Below are positions 1 to 8,219 of a stretch of 64,000 nucleotides of DNA, in pieces. The notes beneath the pieces were generated by a model that was not told the origin of the DNA, ran no database searches, and was given only the letters and a program-made list of their open reading frames with translations. This DNA comes from RGIG1828 sp045541875 (GTDB taxonomy: Bacteria > Bacillota > Clostridia > UMGS1810): assembly GCA_045541875.1 (NCBI GenBank), contig JAZQJX010000096.1:62001-126000 (forward strand). The letters are read 5' to 3'. Within the stretch, counting starts at the first letter, position 1. Each line of letters begins with the position of its first letter. Both the position numbers and the translations under genes were made by a program.

Positions 1-794
1 TTATTGATGATGCAAAAAAGCAAATCATAGAGAAAATCGGTGAAAATACATCATCATTTGAAAAAATATATGATTTTGAAATGATGATGGATTCAGGTTC
101 TGTCAAAGGATGGCTGATTGATGAAAAGTGGTCGGCATATCTTGAAACTGAACTTGAAAAACTTGAAGACATTTCTGATTTCAACCAAAAATATGGCGTT
201 TCAAAAAATAATCCTCTTGTGTTTGCAGTAGGTGACGGAAATCACTCTCTTGCAACTGCAAAAGAATACTACAACACCATGAAACAAAAGGGAAAAGCAG
301 ATGAAAATTCACCTGCACGCTATGCACTTTGCGAACTTGTAAATCTTCATGATGATTCCCTCGTCTTTGAGGCAATCCACCGTGTTGTGTTTGACATTGA
401 CACCGATAATTTTGTGTCGGAACTTGAAAAGATATGCACGAAGTGTGACGACGGAAACGGGCAGGTCTTCACAATTGTTACATCATCAGGCGAAAAGACT
501 TTAAAAGTAAAAAATCCAAGTGCAAATCTTACTGTGGGCTCTGTTCAGAACTTTATAGATTCATATATTGCAAAGTTCGGAGGAAGAGTTGATTATATTC
601 ACGGTGAGGATGTTGTAAAACAACTCAGCAGCGATAAAACTTCCTGCGGTATACTTTTGGACGCAATGGATAAAAATGACTTATATAAAACCGTAGTATT
701 AGATGGGGCGCTTCCAAGAAAAACATTTTCTATGGGAGATGCATGTGACAAAAGATTCTATAACGAAGCAAGAATAATAAATCCCGGACTTTGA
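1..794 (+). CDS. DUF1015 family protein, 5' end cut by the window
   Basis: The reading frame is open from the first full codon at base 3, so the start lies outside the window; about 263 C-terminal residues are seen. The family usually has about 400 residues, so roughly the last two thirds are present. The hallmark GDGNHSLATAKEYY, with His-Ser after Gly-Asp-Gly-Asn, identifies the DUF1015 family, a widespread Firmicute protein of unproven function. No signal peptide can be judged. The stop codon sits in the loop of a strong hairpin at 776-807, so this is the last gene of its unit. Confidence 0.85.
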   Translation, partial: IDDAKKQIIEKIGENTSSFEKIYDFEMMMDSGSVKGWLIDEKWSAYLETELEKLEDISDFNQKYGVSKNNPLVFAVGDGNHSLATAKEYYNTMKQKGKADENSPARYALCELVNLHDDSLVFEAIHRVVFDIDTDNFVSELEKICTKCDDGNGQVFTIVTSSGEKTLKVKNPSANLTVGSVQNFIDSYIAKFGGRVDYIHGEDVVKQLSSDKTSCGILLDAMDKNDLYKTVVLDGALPRKTFSMGDACDKRFYNEARIINPGL

Positions 795-810
795 TCCGGG
801 ATTTATTCCT
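776..810 (+). terminator. Intrinsic terminator of the DUF1015 gene
   Basis: Perfect 13-bp arms, AATAAATCCCGGA (776-788) and TCCGGGATTTATT (795-807), with a 6-base loop that holds the TGA stop codon. The T-run after it is short, so it could act weakly or only protect the RNA end. Confidence 0.65.
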
Positions 811-841
811 CTTCAAACTGCAAAAAAGAAGACTTTAAACA

Positions 842-875
842 GAAAAAAATCCGCACACAAATGTGTACGGATTTT
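842..875 (-). terminator. Intrinsic terminator of the tRNA-Met gene
   Basis: Read on the minus strand: a stem AAAATCCG / CGGATTTT with an inner ACAC/GTGT helix, followed directly by a run of seven T. It starts a few bases after the 3' end of the tRNA. Confidence 0.75.
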
Positions 876-878
876 GGA

Positions 879-952
879 TAGCGGCAGACGGATTTGAACC
901 ATCGACACTGCGGGTATGTACCGCATGCTCTAGCCAACTGAGCTATGCCGCC
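879..952 (-). tRNA. tRNA-Met (CAT), elongator type, with A at position 33
   Basis: On the minus strand the 74-base sequence folds as a cloverleaf: acceptor GGCGGCA / TGCCGCT (one G-U pair), D arm GCTC/GAGC, anticodon stem TGCGG/CCGCA, T arm GATGG/CCGTC with TTCAAAT loop, discriminator A. The anticodon loop reads TACATAC, giving anticodon CAT. Overall it matches Firmicute elongator tRNA-Met, whose loop is TTCATAC; here the near-universal T33 is A. CCA is not encoded (TCC follows). tRNA-Ile2 also has CAT but a different acceptor end. The gene has its own promoter and terminator. Confidence 0.9.
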
Positions 953-982
953 ATTTTTCTTGTCGCATCAGCAACATTGAAT

Positions 983-1011
983 ATTTTACTATAAAAACAT
1001 TTGTTTGTCAA
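983..1011 (-). promoter_or_regulatory. Sigma-A promoter of tRNA-Met
   Basis: On the minus strand: -35 TTGACA (1006-1011), 17-base spacer, -10 TAAAAT (983-988), about 30 bases upstream of the tRNA 5' end. Confidence 0.8.
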
Positions 1012-1079
1012 TACTTTTTTTGAAATAAATTCCTTATTTTTTAAAAATTTTTGAATTTGAGATTTTGAGACAGAGTGGG

Positions 1080-1919
1080 ATGATGTTTTTGAAAATACCA
1101 AAACATAAAAAAACGTATTTTTTAGTTATGATATTGATAATACTTATTATAAGACATATCATAAATATTAATTCATCTTTTTATCTTCCGGACTACGAAT
1201 TTCAATCGTTATACGATGAAATACATCTTTCTGAAAATGAAATCAACTATGAAAATGTAAGTAAATACACGGGCTTGTCACCGTTTATGGCAAGGGAAAT
1301 GGTTGAAAACGGGCAACACGATAAACTTTTAAGACTCAACAAGTTATATTTTGAGACTCCCAAATACGAAATGGAATACATTGCTTTTCCAATAACTGCC
1401 CAGGAAAGAAACAATAAAATAAGACCGCCTATGGCATCATTAGAGAATGGTGATATTCTCATAACGTATAACACTCACACATTTGACTGGCGCCACGGTC
1501 ACGCAGCAATTGTGGTAGACGCTGAAAAAGGGTTGATTCTTGAACATATGTCAATAGGTAATAATTCTGTAATTTCCAATGCATCCAGATGGTCAGGTTA
1601 TCCCGGATTCATAATATTAAGACATCCTGACGGTGAAACGGCAGAAAAAGCAGCACGTTATGCCTCAGACAGTCTTGTGAACATTCCCTACAGTATATTT
1701 GCGGGACTCATCGATAAAGATATGTCGGATGATAACTTCATTACATCTTCTCATTGTTCTCACATTGTATGGCAGGCATATAAAGCGGCAGGATGCGATC
1801 TTGATTCAAATAAGGGTGCTGTGGTTACCCCCAAAGATATTGCAATGAGTGATGAATTGAGAGTTGTCCAGATTTTCGGGATTGATCCCGATGATTATAA
1901 AGAAAGGTTCTTATATTAA
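1080..1919 (+). CDS. Membrane-anchored YiiX/NlpC-P60-like cysteine hydrolase
   Basis: About 279 residues. An N-terminal hydrophobic segment (residues about 10-30, rich in Ile/Leu) should anchor it to the membrane with the rest outside. The C-terminal half fits the permuted papain-like YiiX/YebB family: GDILITYNT followed by HGHAAIVV (candidate catalytic His) and later SSHCSHIVWQAY (candidate catalytic Cys). Such enzymes cut peptide or amide bonds, often in cell-wall material or lipids; the substrate here is unknown. Start is uncertain: ATG at 1080 or 1083 behind GAGTGGG, or TTG at 1065. It stands alone between the tRNA and a new promoter. Confidence 0.75.
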   Translation: MMFLKIPKHKKTYFLVMILIILIIRHIININSSFYLPDYEFQSLYDEIHLSENEINYENVSKYTGLSPFMAREMVENGQHDKLLRLNKLYFETPKYEMEYIAFPITAQERNNKIRPPMASLENGDILITYNTHTFDWRHGHAAIVVDAEKGLILEHMSIGNNSVISNASRWSGYPGFIILRHPDGETAEKAARYASDSLVNIPYSIFAGLIDKDMSDDNFITSSHCSHIVWQAYKAAGCDLDSNKGAVVTPKDIAMSDELRVVQIFGIDPDDYKERFLY

Positions 1920-1945
1920 ATATATGTTACCAAATCAAATTACAG

Positions 1946-1974
1946 TTGACTTATTTTATATTGTATGATATATT
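1946..1974 (+). promoter_or_regulatory. Sigma-A-like promoter for the leader upstream of the CorC gene
   Basis: TTGACT (1946-1951), 17-base spacer, TATATT (1969-1974). Transcription would begin near 1981, about 210 bases before the CorC-like start codon. Confidence 0.6.
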
Positions 1975-1980
1975 GTACTT

Positions 1981-2121
1981 GTTAGTTTATGAAAGTGAGG
2001 TTATTTTGATAATGGATTCAGACGCGGGCGATAGTAACGCTGAATTTACTGTTATTAATAATATATATGAGGCATACCTGCGTAATTGCTTTAATATACG
2101 CAGGCGTGCCTTTTTGTCTTT
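1981..2121 (+). ncRNA. Candidate structured leader or small RNA
   Basis: Between a promoter and the CorC/HlyC gene lies about 140 bases with two hairpins: ATTCAG (2016-2021) with CTGAAT (2040-2045) around a GC-rich loop, and a strong terminator-like hairpin at 2070-2111. A small open frame (ATG at 2011) overlaps it, but its peptide resembles nothing I know. It could be a cis-regulatory leader that ends transcription before the transporter gene, or an independent short RNA. It does not match riboswitch consensus sequences I can recall. Confidence 0.35.
2070..2121 (+). terminator. Terminator-like hairpin before the CorC gene
   Basis: Arms AGGCATACCTGCGTA (2070-2084) and TACGCAGGCGTGCCT (2097-2111) pair in 13 of 15 positions plus a wobble, then TTTTTGTCTT. 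Its place upstream of a gene rather than after one suggests attenuation. Confidence 0.7.
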
Positions 2122-2190
2122 AAAAAAGGTCATAATCTGATGATGTGTTCATATAAGACAATATTATATTAGATTACAGGAGATTATAAA

Positions 2191-3444
2191 ATGAACTATA
2201 CTTATTTGATATCAATTTGTATATTGGTACTTTTGTCGGGTTATTTTTCAGCAACGGAAACAGCGTTTTCGTCGCTTAATAAAAACAGACTTAAAACAAT
2301 GGCAGAAAAGGATAAACGTGCAAAATCTGCACTCAAACTTTCTGAAAATTACGATAAACTTATCACAACAATTCTTATCGGAAATAATATTGTTAACATT
2401 GCAGCGGCATCTTTGGGAACACTTTTTTTCATGCAGATAGACGAGGCAAACGGTGCCACAATATCCACGATTGTTATAACAGTTGTTGTTCTTATTTTTG
2501 GAGAAATCTCTCCAAAGAGCATAGCGAAGGATTGTCCCGAAAAATTTTCGATGTTTTCAACTCCCTATATTAATGCACTTATGTGGCTGTTCACACCGCT
2601 TAATTTCATATTCACTCAATGGAAAAGATTTCTCACATATGTGCTCAAAATTGAAGATACACAAAAAATCAGTCAGGAAGAACTCATAATGCTCGTTGAA
2701 GAAGTTGAACACGAGGGAAGCATTGACACAGACGAAAGTGATCTTATTAAAAACGCCATTGAATTCAATGACAGAAAAGCAGAAGATATTCTCACTCACA
2801 GAGTTGATATTGAGGCTGTGCCTCTTGATGCATCCCTTGATGAAATATCTGAACTTTTCTCGCAGACGCAGTTTTCACGTCTTGTGGTTTATGAGGATAA
2901 TATTGACAATATAGTTGGTGTTATCCATCTTAAAGATTTCTATACTGATGAGGTAGTGAAAAAAGACGGTATTTCGTCAATCATTTCAAAACCTGTATAT
3001 ATTCAGAAATCCGAAAAAATAAGTGATATCTTAAAAATTCTTCAGACAAACAAATCCCATATGGCAGTTGTAATAGACGAATATGGCGGAACTCTCGGAA
3101 TTGTCACAATGGAAGATATTTTAGAAGAACTTGTAGGAGAAATATGGGATGAACATGATGAGATTGTAGAAGATTTTGTTGAAGTTGATGCCAATACATA
3201 TGATGTAGACGGCTCATTGAACTTTGATGATTTTTGTCAGGAGTTTGACATTGAAGCAGAAGCTGAAAGCGTATCTGTGGGAGGCTGGGTAATGGAACAG
3301 CTTGGAAAAATCCCGGAAAATGGTGAAAGCTTTGAATTTGAAAATATGCATGTAACAGTAATGGAAACTGATTCCCATCGTGTTACAAAAATCAGAGTTG
3401 TAATAACACCCATAGAGACAGAAGATGATGAGGATGAAGATTGA
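2191..3444 (+). CDS. CorC/HlyC family (CNNM-CBS) membrane protein
   Basis: 417 residues. N-terminal DUF21/CNNM membrane domain (about 1-190) with the typical SATETAFSSLNKNRL and ILIGNNIVNI motifs, then a CBS pair (about 205-330) and a C-terminal CorC_HlyC domain (about 340-410) ending in an acidic tail. Members act in magnesium or other cation efflux and homeostasis; the old name hemolysin is not meaningful. Start ATG follows AGGAG at good spacing. A promoter, a hairpin leader and a terminator-like stem upstream suggest control by attenuation. Confidence 0.88.
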   Translation: MNYTYLISICILVLLSGYFSATETAFSSLNKNRLKTMAEKDKRAKSALKLSENYDKLITTILIGNNIVNIAAASLGTLFFMQIDEANGATISTIVITVVVLIFGEISPKSIAKDCPEKFSMFSTPYINALMWLFTPLNFIFTQWKRFLTYVLKIEDTQKISQEELIMLVEEVEHEGSIDTDESDLIKNAIEFNDRKAEDILTHRVDIEAVPLDASLDEISELFSQTQFSRLVVYEDNIDNIVGVIHLKDFYTDEVVKKDGISSIISKPVYIQKSEKISDILKILQTNKSHMAVVIDEYGGTLGIVTMEDILEELVGEIWDEHDEIVEDFVEVDANTYDVDGSLNFDDFCQEFDIEAEAESVSVGGWVMEQLGKIPENGESFEFENMHVTVMETDSHRVTKIRVVITPIETEDDEDED

Positions 3445-3516
3445 TAACAAATAAGATAACAGAAATAAGTATGTATAAAAATACCATTGATAATGTTTGC
3501 GGGTTGTGATACTTTA

Positions 3517-3554
3517 GGTGTGTAAAATGATTTACAATAATTATTTTACACACC
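3517..3554 (+). promoter_or_regulatory. Inverted repeat upstream of the GH20 gene
   Basis: Perfect 12-base arms GGTGTGTAAAAT (3517-3528) and ATTTTACACACC (3543-3554) around 14 bases. A second, overlapping palindrome TGTAAA-N4-TTTACA lies at 3521-3536. It may be the terminator of the CorC gene (T-rich tract follows) or an operator for the GH20 gene; nested palindromes favour a protein site. Confidence 0.5.
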
Positions 3555-3592
3555 ATTTGATTTATTTTAATAATATTTAAAGGAGAAAAACC

Positions 3593-5356
3593 ATGATTTT
3601 TCCGTCCCCACAGTTTTATGAGAGTATCGACGGTACTTACAAATTGAAAAATATATATGATACAGCGGATTTGTATTCCATGTGGCTTGCCTTGAAAGAT
3701 GGCAACAGCGATATTTCATACAGAACCGATTTAAGTTTTTCAGAGGATGAATATGAAATATCAGTAGGTGAAGAAGGAATAACCATCATATCATTGGGAG
3801 ATACGGGTAAATTCAGAGCAATAACCACACTCAGGCAATTGATTGATGAAGGTGATAAAATTTCTTGTTGCAAAATAAAAGATTTTCCAAGTTTCAGGAA
3901 AAGAGCATATATGCTTGAAGTGAGTGTCAGAGTCCCTTGCATGGCAACATTAAAAGATTTTGTAGATAAACTTGCCGAACTCAAATACAATGAGTTTCAG
4001 CTCTATATGGAAGGTATGTGCTATAAATTTGAAGCATACCACGACCTTATATCCCACGAATGTCTTGGCCCTTGTGAGATGGACGAATTGGATAAATATT
4101 GCCGTGAACGTTTCATAGAACTCATTCCAACACTAAATGGTTTTGGACACATGTCAGACTGGCTGAAAACCTCTCGGTTTTCTCACCTGTCTGTCGGCCC
4201 TGCCGATTGGGGAACGCTTGACATCACAAACCCCGAAGCTTATGAGCTTGTTTCGAATACGTATCAATCTCTTTTGCCGCATTTCAAATCTGATTATGTA
4301 AACATTGGTCTTGATGAGGTAGGAGGTCTTGGAAAATATCAACTTGAGGAAATATGCAACGAAAAAGGAAAAGGTAATGTATATCTTGACTGGCTTTGTA
4401 CTCTTTCTGATCTTTGCAGGAATGAATATAACAAAAAAGTAATGTTTTGGGACGATATGCTTCCCGGATTTTCTGATGAATCTCTGAATCGCATACCGGA
4501 AGATGCAACGGTGATGAGTTGGGCATATGATGTGATACAGACGCAGATGTGGGCAGAAAAGGTTATGAAATATTCGGAGAAAGGGTTACGCTTTTACATG
4601 TGTTGTTGTAATGACACGTGGAACACCTTCACTGGACGAGCAGAGATTGCAAATTTCAATCTTCGATCAGCAGGCGATATTGGAGTAAAATATGGTGCAG
4701 AAGGCTATATGCTTACAGACTGGGGAAATAACGGACATCCTGAATTTTTGCCCATGAGTTACAATTACTGTGCTTTAGGAGCTCAGAATGCCTGGAATGT
4801 TGAAGTGGAGCAAAATGGCGGATACAACAAAAACAACTTTGTATATAACGCCCGCAAGTATGCAGACAGATATATGTATAAAGCAAATCTTGCAAAACAC
4901 GTTGCACGACTTTCTGATTATTATGCATTGGAACCCGAAATACCGTTTGGTGTAACATGTTGTTTTTACTCAATAATATGCTCCATGTCGGAAAAGCAAT
5001 TTGAAGTATGGTTCAATATAGACGATTTCTTTGATGACATTCCTTTCTATTTCACAAATGTGAAAGAATATGTTGAAAAAATAATTTCTGATATTGAAAA
5101 AGAATCCGATGGCACAATCACTCAAAAGGAAATTCTGATTGATGCAAAATTTGTTCTTCTCGGTGCAAGACTAATGCTTCACAGATACAATTTCAATGAT
5201 AAAGAGGAAATACATCTGAGCATTTCAATGATAGATGAGCTTACAGCGGAATATAGAGAACTGTGGAACAGCAAGTATTACGAATTCGGATGCAATATAT
5301 TCACGGAAAAACTTCTCGAAAGAAAAAAAGAGCTTTTGGAATTGTCAAATAAATAA
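3593..5356 (+). CDS. GH20-family glycosidase (beta-N-acetylhexosaminidase-like), cytoplasmic
   Basis: 587 residues with no signal peptide. An N-terminal alpha/beta domain of the GH20b kind (about 1-100) precedes a TIM barrel (about 100-420). The Asp-Glu pair typical of GH20 catalysis is seen in NIGLDEVGG (D241-E242): Asp supports the substrate acetamido group and Glu is the acid. Family members release terminal GlcNAc, GalNAc or related sugars. Start ATG follows AGGAG. Exact substrate is unknown and some family relatives cut free glucosamine instead. A strong bidirectional terminator separates it from the convergent GH127 operon, and a remnant of a paralog lies at about 9.8 kb. Confidence 0.82.
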   Translation: MIFPSPQFYESIDGTYKLKNIYDTADLYSMWLALKDGNSDISYRTDLSFSEDEYEISVGEEGITIISLGDTGKFRAITTLRQLIDEGDKISCCKIKDFPSFRKRAYMLEVSVRVPCMATLKDFVDKLAELKYNEFQLYMEGMCYKFEAYHDLISHECLGPCEMDELDKYCRERFIELIPTLNGFGHMSDWLKTSRFSHLSVGPADWGTLDITNPEAYELVSNTYQSLLPHFKSDYVNIGLDEVGGLGKYQLEEICNEKGKGNVYLDWLCTLSDLCRNEYNKKVMFWDDMLPGFSDESLNRIPEDATVMSWAYDVIQTQMWAEKVMKYSEKGLRFYMCCCNDTWNTFTGRAEIANFNLRSAGDIGVKYGAEGYMLTDWGNNGHPEFLPMSYNYCALGAQNAWNVEVEQNGGYNKNNFVYNARKYADRYMYKANLAKHVARLSDYYALEPEIPFGVTCCFYSIICSMSEKQFEVWFNIDDFFDDIPFYFTNVKEYVEKIISDIEKESDGTITQKEILIDAKFVLLGARLMLHRYNFNDKEEIHLSISMIDELTAEYRELWNSKYYEFGCNIFTEKLLERKKELLELSNK

Positions 5357-5367
5357 TTTTCACCTGC

Positions 5368-5409
5368 AAAAATGGTGATGCGATTTGGATTCGCATCACC
5401 ATTTTTTGC
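5368..5409. terminator. Bidirectional terminator between convergent operons
   Basis: Perfect 16-bp arms AAAAATGGTGATGCGA (5368-5383) and TCGCATCACCATTTTT (5391-5406), with A-run and T-run flanks, between the plus-strand GH20 gene and the minus-strand operon. Confidence 0.9.
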
Positions 5410-5442
5410 ATAAATATACATACTGAAAATTCATGTTTTTCC

Positions 5443-6276
5443 TCAAAGTTCCTGATCTCCCACGTCTTTTATCCATTGGCGCAGGAAATATTCACTTTCA
5501 AGACCTATTCCCATAACACAGTTTGTCAGGAAAACAATTCCTTCAATTCTTCCTTCCTTAAGCCATTTGAGACCTGTGTCACATTGGGTTTTCAAAAGAT
5601 GCGTGGGAATAGCTTTTTTGGTCTGATAGTCAAACATATATATACCGAGCATTATTTTCTTTCCCGGCAGACGTTTTTCATATTGTGAAAGATTCTCATC
5701 AAGTTTCATTGCGTCATTAATGTCCATGCTCCACACAGTAATTCCGTCAATAGGTTCAAACATTTCTTTGCTGTATCGTTCAAGTTGAGCCACATAGCAT
5801 GTGGTCCACATTTCAATTTTCTTGTGTGCTTTGTCGAGCCTTTTTCGGGATTCTCTCAAAAATCCGGTGAGATATTCTTCGCCATGTTTTTCTCCATTGG
5901 GGTCTTCTTGTCTGCATGTGAAATCATCATAGAATGCGCCGATAACGTTTGGATATTTTTCTGAAAGATGGCATATATACTCTTCTTCATTCCCGTTTCT
6001 GAACCCTGCAGAACCGGTAACGCTCCACATAACATTTTTCATGTTGCAAAAACTTTCCATATATCCGTATGCATCTTTGGAAAAAGGAACGGGAATTCCG
6101 TCGGAGCACACCATTATAATATTATTCACGCCAAGCATATGCGCTCCCTCTGTGGGAGTGATCCTTGACCACATACTGGTTATTCCTTCAGCTCCGACAA
6201 AGTAGGGGTCGTCATCGTGAGGGCGGCTTGCAAAAAGCCAAAGTTTATCCCGCACAACAAGTTTTTCTTTGTTCAT
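5443..6276 (-). CDS. Unknown protein, TIM-barrel-like, in the GH127 operon
   Basis: 277 residues, no signal peptide, not recognised. The alternation of strands and helices and the acidic segment GAFYDDF in the middle look like a glycosidase-type (beta/alpha)8 barrel, but this is a guess from pattern only. It starts with ATG after AAGGAG, 17 bases after the stop of the GH127-type gene, so the two are very probably co-transcribed and co-operate in glycan breakdown. It could also be a sugar isomerase-like or binding protein. Confidence 0.6.
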   Translation of the reverse strand: MNKEKLVVRDKLWLFASRPHDDDPYFVGAEGITSMWSRITPTEGAHMLGVNNIIMVCSDGIPVPFSKDAYGYMESFCNMKNVMWSVTGSAGFRNGNEEEYICHLSEKYPNVIGAFYDDFTCRQEDPNGEKHGEEYLTGFLRESRKRLDKAHKKIEMWTTCYVAQLERYSKEMFEPIDGITVWSMDINDAMKLDENLSQYEKRLPGKKIMLGIYMFDYQTKKAIPTHLLKTQCDTGLKWLKEGRIEGIVFLTNCVMGIGLESEYFLRQWIKDVGDQEL

Positions 6277-6293
6277 AGTCTAGTCTCCTTTTA

Positions 6294-8219
6294 TCAGCTG
6301 TTTCTAATCCATACAGCCATTTTTACACTACCGTCATAAACTCTTCCTGCTGATGAATAATCTGTCAAAGTGATAAATTCGCCGTTTGAAAGCGGTACAT
6401 CAACTTTTACGATACATTCAAACGGAATTTTTGTTGTACTTTCCTTAGAATCAACAGTTCCGTCTTCTCCTATAGCGATATCAAGAGGACCACCGTTTTC
6501 ATTTCCGAGTCTTGTCTCTGTTGCAAGCATAATCGGTCCACGTCTCAGGGCAATGTGATTCCTGGCAATGGGGTCTTCTCTGTCAAAGGTTGGCACTATG
6601 TAGTTGTGATCCCAGATAACCTTGTTCATCAGAACCTGACTGTCATATGGAACAGGACGAATCACGGTTGTTCTCATGTCAAAGCAAAGTTCAATTTTGT
6701 CTCCCTTTGACCATTGTTTTTTCAAGGTTATATATCCGTCAGCCGTGGTTTCGGAAGTTCCGTTGACTTTTACAGTAGTGTTTTTGCTCCAGTAGGGATT
6801 TCTGATAAGAATTTCAAAATCTTCATTTTTCTCAACGTCAATATATATTTCAACATTACCGTCTTTTGGATATAATGTTTTTGTTGTTATGATGATAGGC
6901 TCGCCGTTCGGAGTCTTTGTTTTTACGGTTCCGTCAATAAACATATTGATGGCAATAGAGTGTTCATTTCCGAGAACATGAGTTTTATGCAACATTCCAA
7001 CACCTGCCGAACCGATGCATGCACAGCAACCATAATAAGAATTGTCAGCCATAACTTGTTTTCCGCCGGCAGTTGTGCCTCTTGCTCCCCACACAAGTGG
7101 GCTGTAGCTGTCAAAGGGCATAGGATCCATAATACATTCGGGGGTGTTTTTGATAGTTTTAAAATCAACATATCCTCCTGTGTTGAATGTGCCAAGATAT
7201 GCATTGTAGAATGAAGTCTCGAAGGCATCAATATATTTAGGGTCACCGGTAATTTTGTATATCCTGTTCATAAATTTCATCAAAGTGACGGTTACGCAGG
7301 TTTCCTGGGAAAAATCGCTGTTTGTGGTGTTTGCCTGACGTACTGTGGAATGGTCAAAAAGTTCTTCGGTGCATCCGCAACTTCCTATAACCGTGAAATC
7401 ACTTTCGAGAATTTTGTCTGCAAAGTTCACAACGGTTTGTCCGGATTTTTCGTCTCCGGTTATAATATAGTATTCCAAAAGCCCCTCAAAGCAGGAAATC
7501 AGTTCATATGCTTTGGTTACGGGATATTGATATGGATAGAGTTCATTTTCAAAAGCAAGGTTGAAAATATTTTCAATTTCACATGCACCGAGTTCTATAA
7601 TGTATCGTGAAAATTTCAGATACTTTTCATCATTTGTCAAGGCATACAGTCTGACAAATGATTCGAGAATAGAAGATGAATTAACACCACGCCACAGGTC
7701 TGTTGTAGCTGTTATGGCAATTTTCCCTTCTTCTTCTCCGATTTTGCTGATAATATAATCTGCCTGAGAGCGAAGGGATGAAATAATTCTGTCTTTAAGT
7801 TCGCCATCTTTGCATATTTCCAGAAAATACTCCATTCCAAGCATAACATACTTTCTGCACCACATATCCCAGCCGTTAAACTCTTTTTCAACGCTGTATG
7901 AGGATATTCTTCCTGATTCGTTGCCGGATTCAATCATGTCAATGATGGTTGTTTTTAAAATGTCATAAAGTTCCTCATCTTTTGTATATGAATAGCAAAG
8001 GGAAGCACCACGCATGGTTTTCCCCCAATATTCACCTCTCCAACCATTGTTTATAATATCTGCATCTGTGCGGAACTGATCAACAAATTTTTTCCATAAA
8101 TCAGGTTTTAACAGCTGCTTTTCAAGTACAAATCGGTATGCTTCATCCACAAACCCATTATACTTAAAAATTGCGCTGTCATCTGTAAAAAAACTTTCTC
8201 TCTTTCTGTTTTGTTTCAT
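6294..8219 (-). CDS. GH127-type glycosidase (beta-L-arabinofuranosidase-like, DUF1680)
   Basis: 641 residues, no signal peptide, so probably intracellular. An (alpha/alpha)6 barrel is suggested by GRISSYS and FNGWDMWCRKYVMLGMEY, typical of DUF1680/GH127. Candidate zinc and catalytic residues are E306 and C308 (in QETCVTV) and C398-C399 (in YYGCCAC), matching the Glu-x-Cys and Cys-Cys arrangement known for GH127, where a cysteine is the nucleophile. C-terminal beta-sandwich domains follow. Relatives in GH146 or with other specificities cannot be excluded. The start codon overlaps the stop of the upstream AraC gene, so translation is likely coupled. Confidence 0.82.
   Translation of the reverse strand: MKQNRKRESFFTDDSAIFKYNGFVDEAYRFVLEKQLLKPDLWKKFVDQFRTDADIINNGWRGEYWGKTMRGASLCYSYTKDEELYDILKTTIIDMIESGNESGRISSYSVEKEFNGWDMWCRKYVMLGMEYFLEICKDGELKDRIISSLRSQADYIISKIGEEEGKIAITATTDLWRGVNSSSILESFVRLYALTNDEKYLKFSRYIIELGACEIENIFNLAFENELYPYQYPVTKAYELISCFEGLLEYYIITGDEKSGQTVVNFADKILESDFTVIGSCGCTEELFDHSTVRQANTTNSDFSQETCVTVTLMKFMNRIYKITGDPKYIDAFETSFYNAYLGTFNTGGYVDFKTIKNTPECIMDPMPFDSYSPLVWGARGTTAGGKQVMADNSYYGCCACIGSAGVGMLHKTHVLGNEHSIAINMFIDGTVKTKTPNGEPIIITTKTLYPKDGNVEIYIDVEKNEDFEILIRNPYWSKNTTVKVNGTSETTADGYITLKKQWSKGDKIELCFDMRTTVIRPVPYDSQVLMNKVIWDHNYIVPTFDREDPIARNHIALRRGPIMLATETRLGNENGGPLDIAIGEDGTVDSKESTTKIPFECIVKVDVPLSNGEFITLTDYSSAGRVYDGSVKMAVWIRNS

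Noticed and set aside
1946..2140. A 64-codon plus-strand frame before the CorC gene
   Set aside because: It runs through a promoter and a terminator hairpin, its TTG start has no ribosome site, and the peptide resembles no family.
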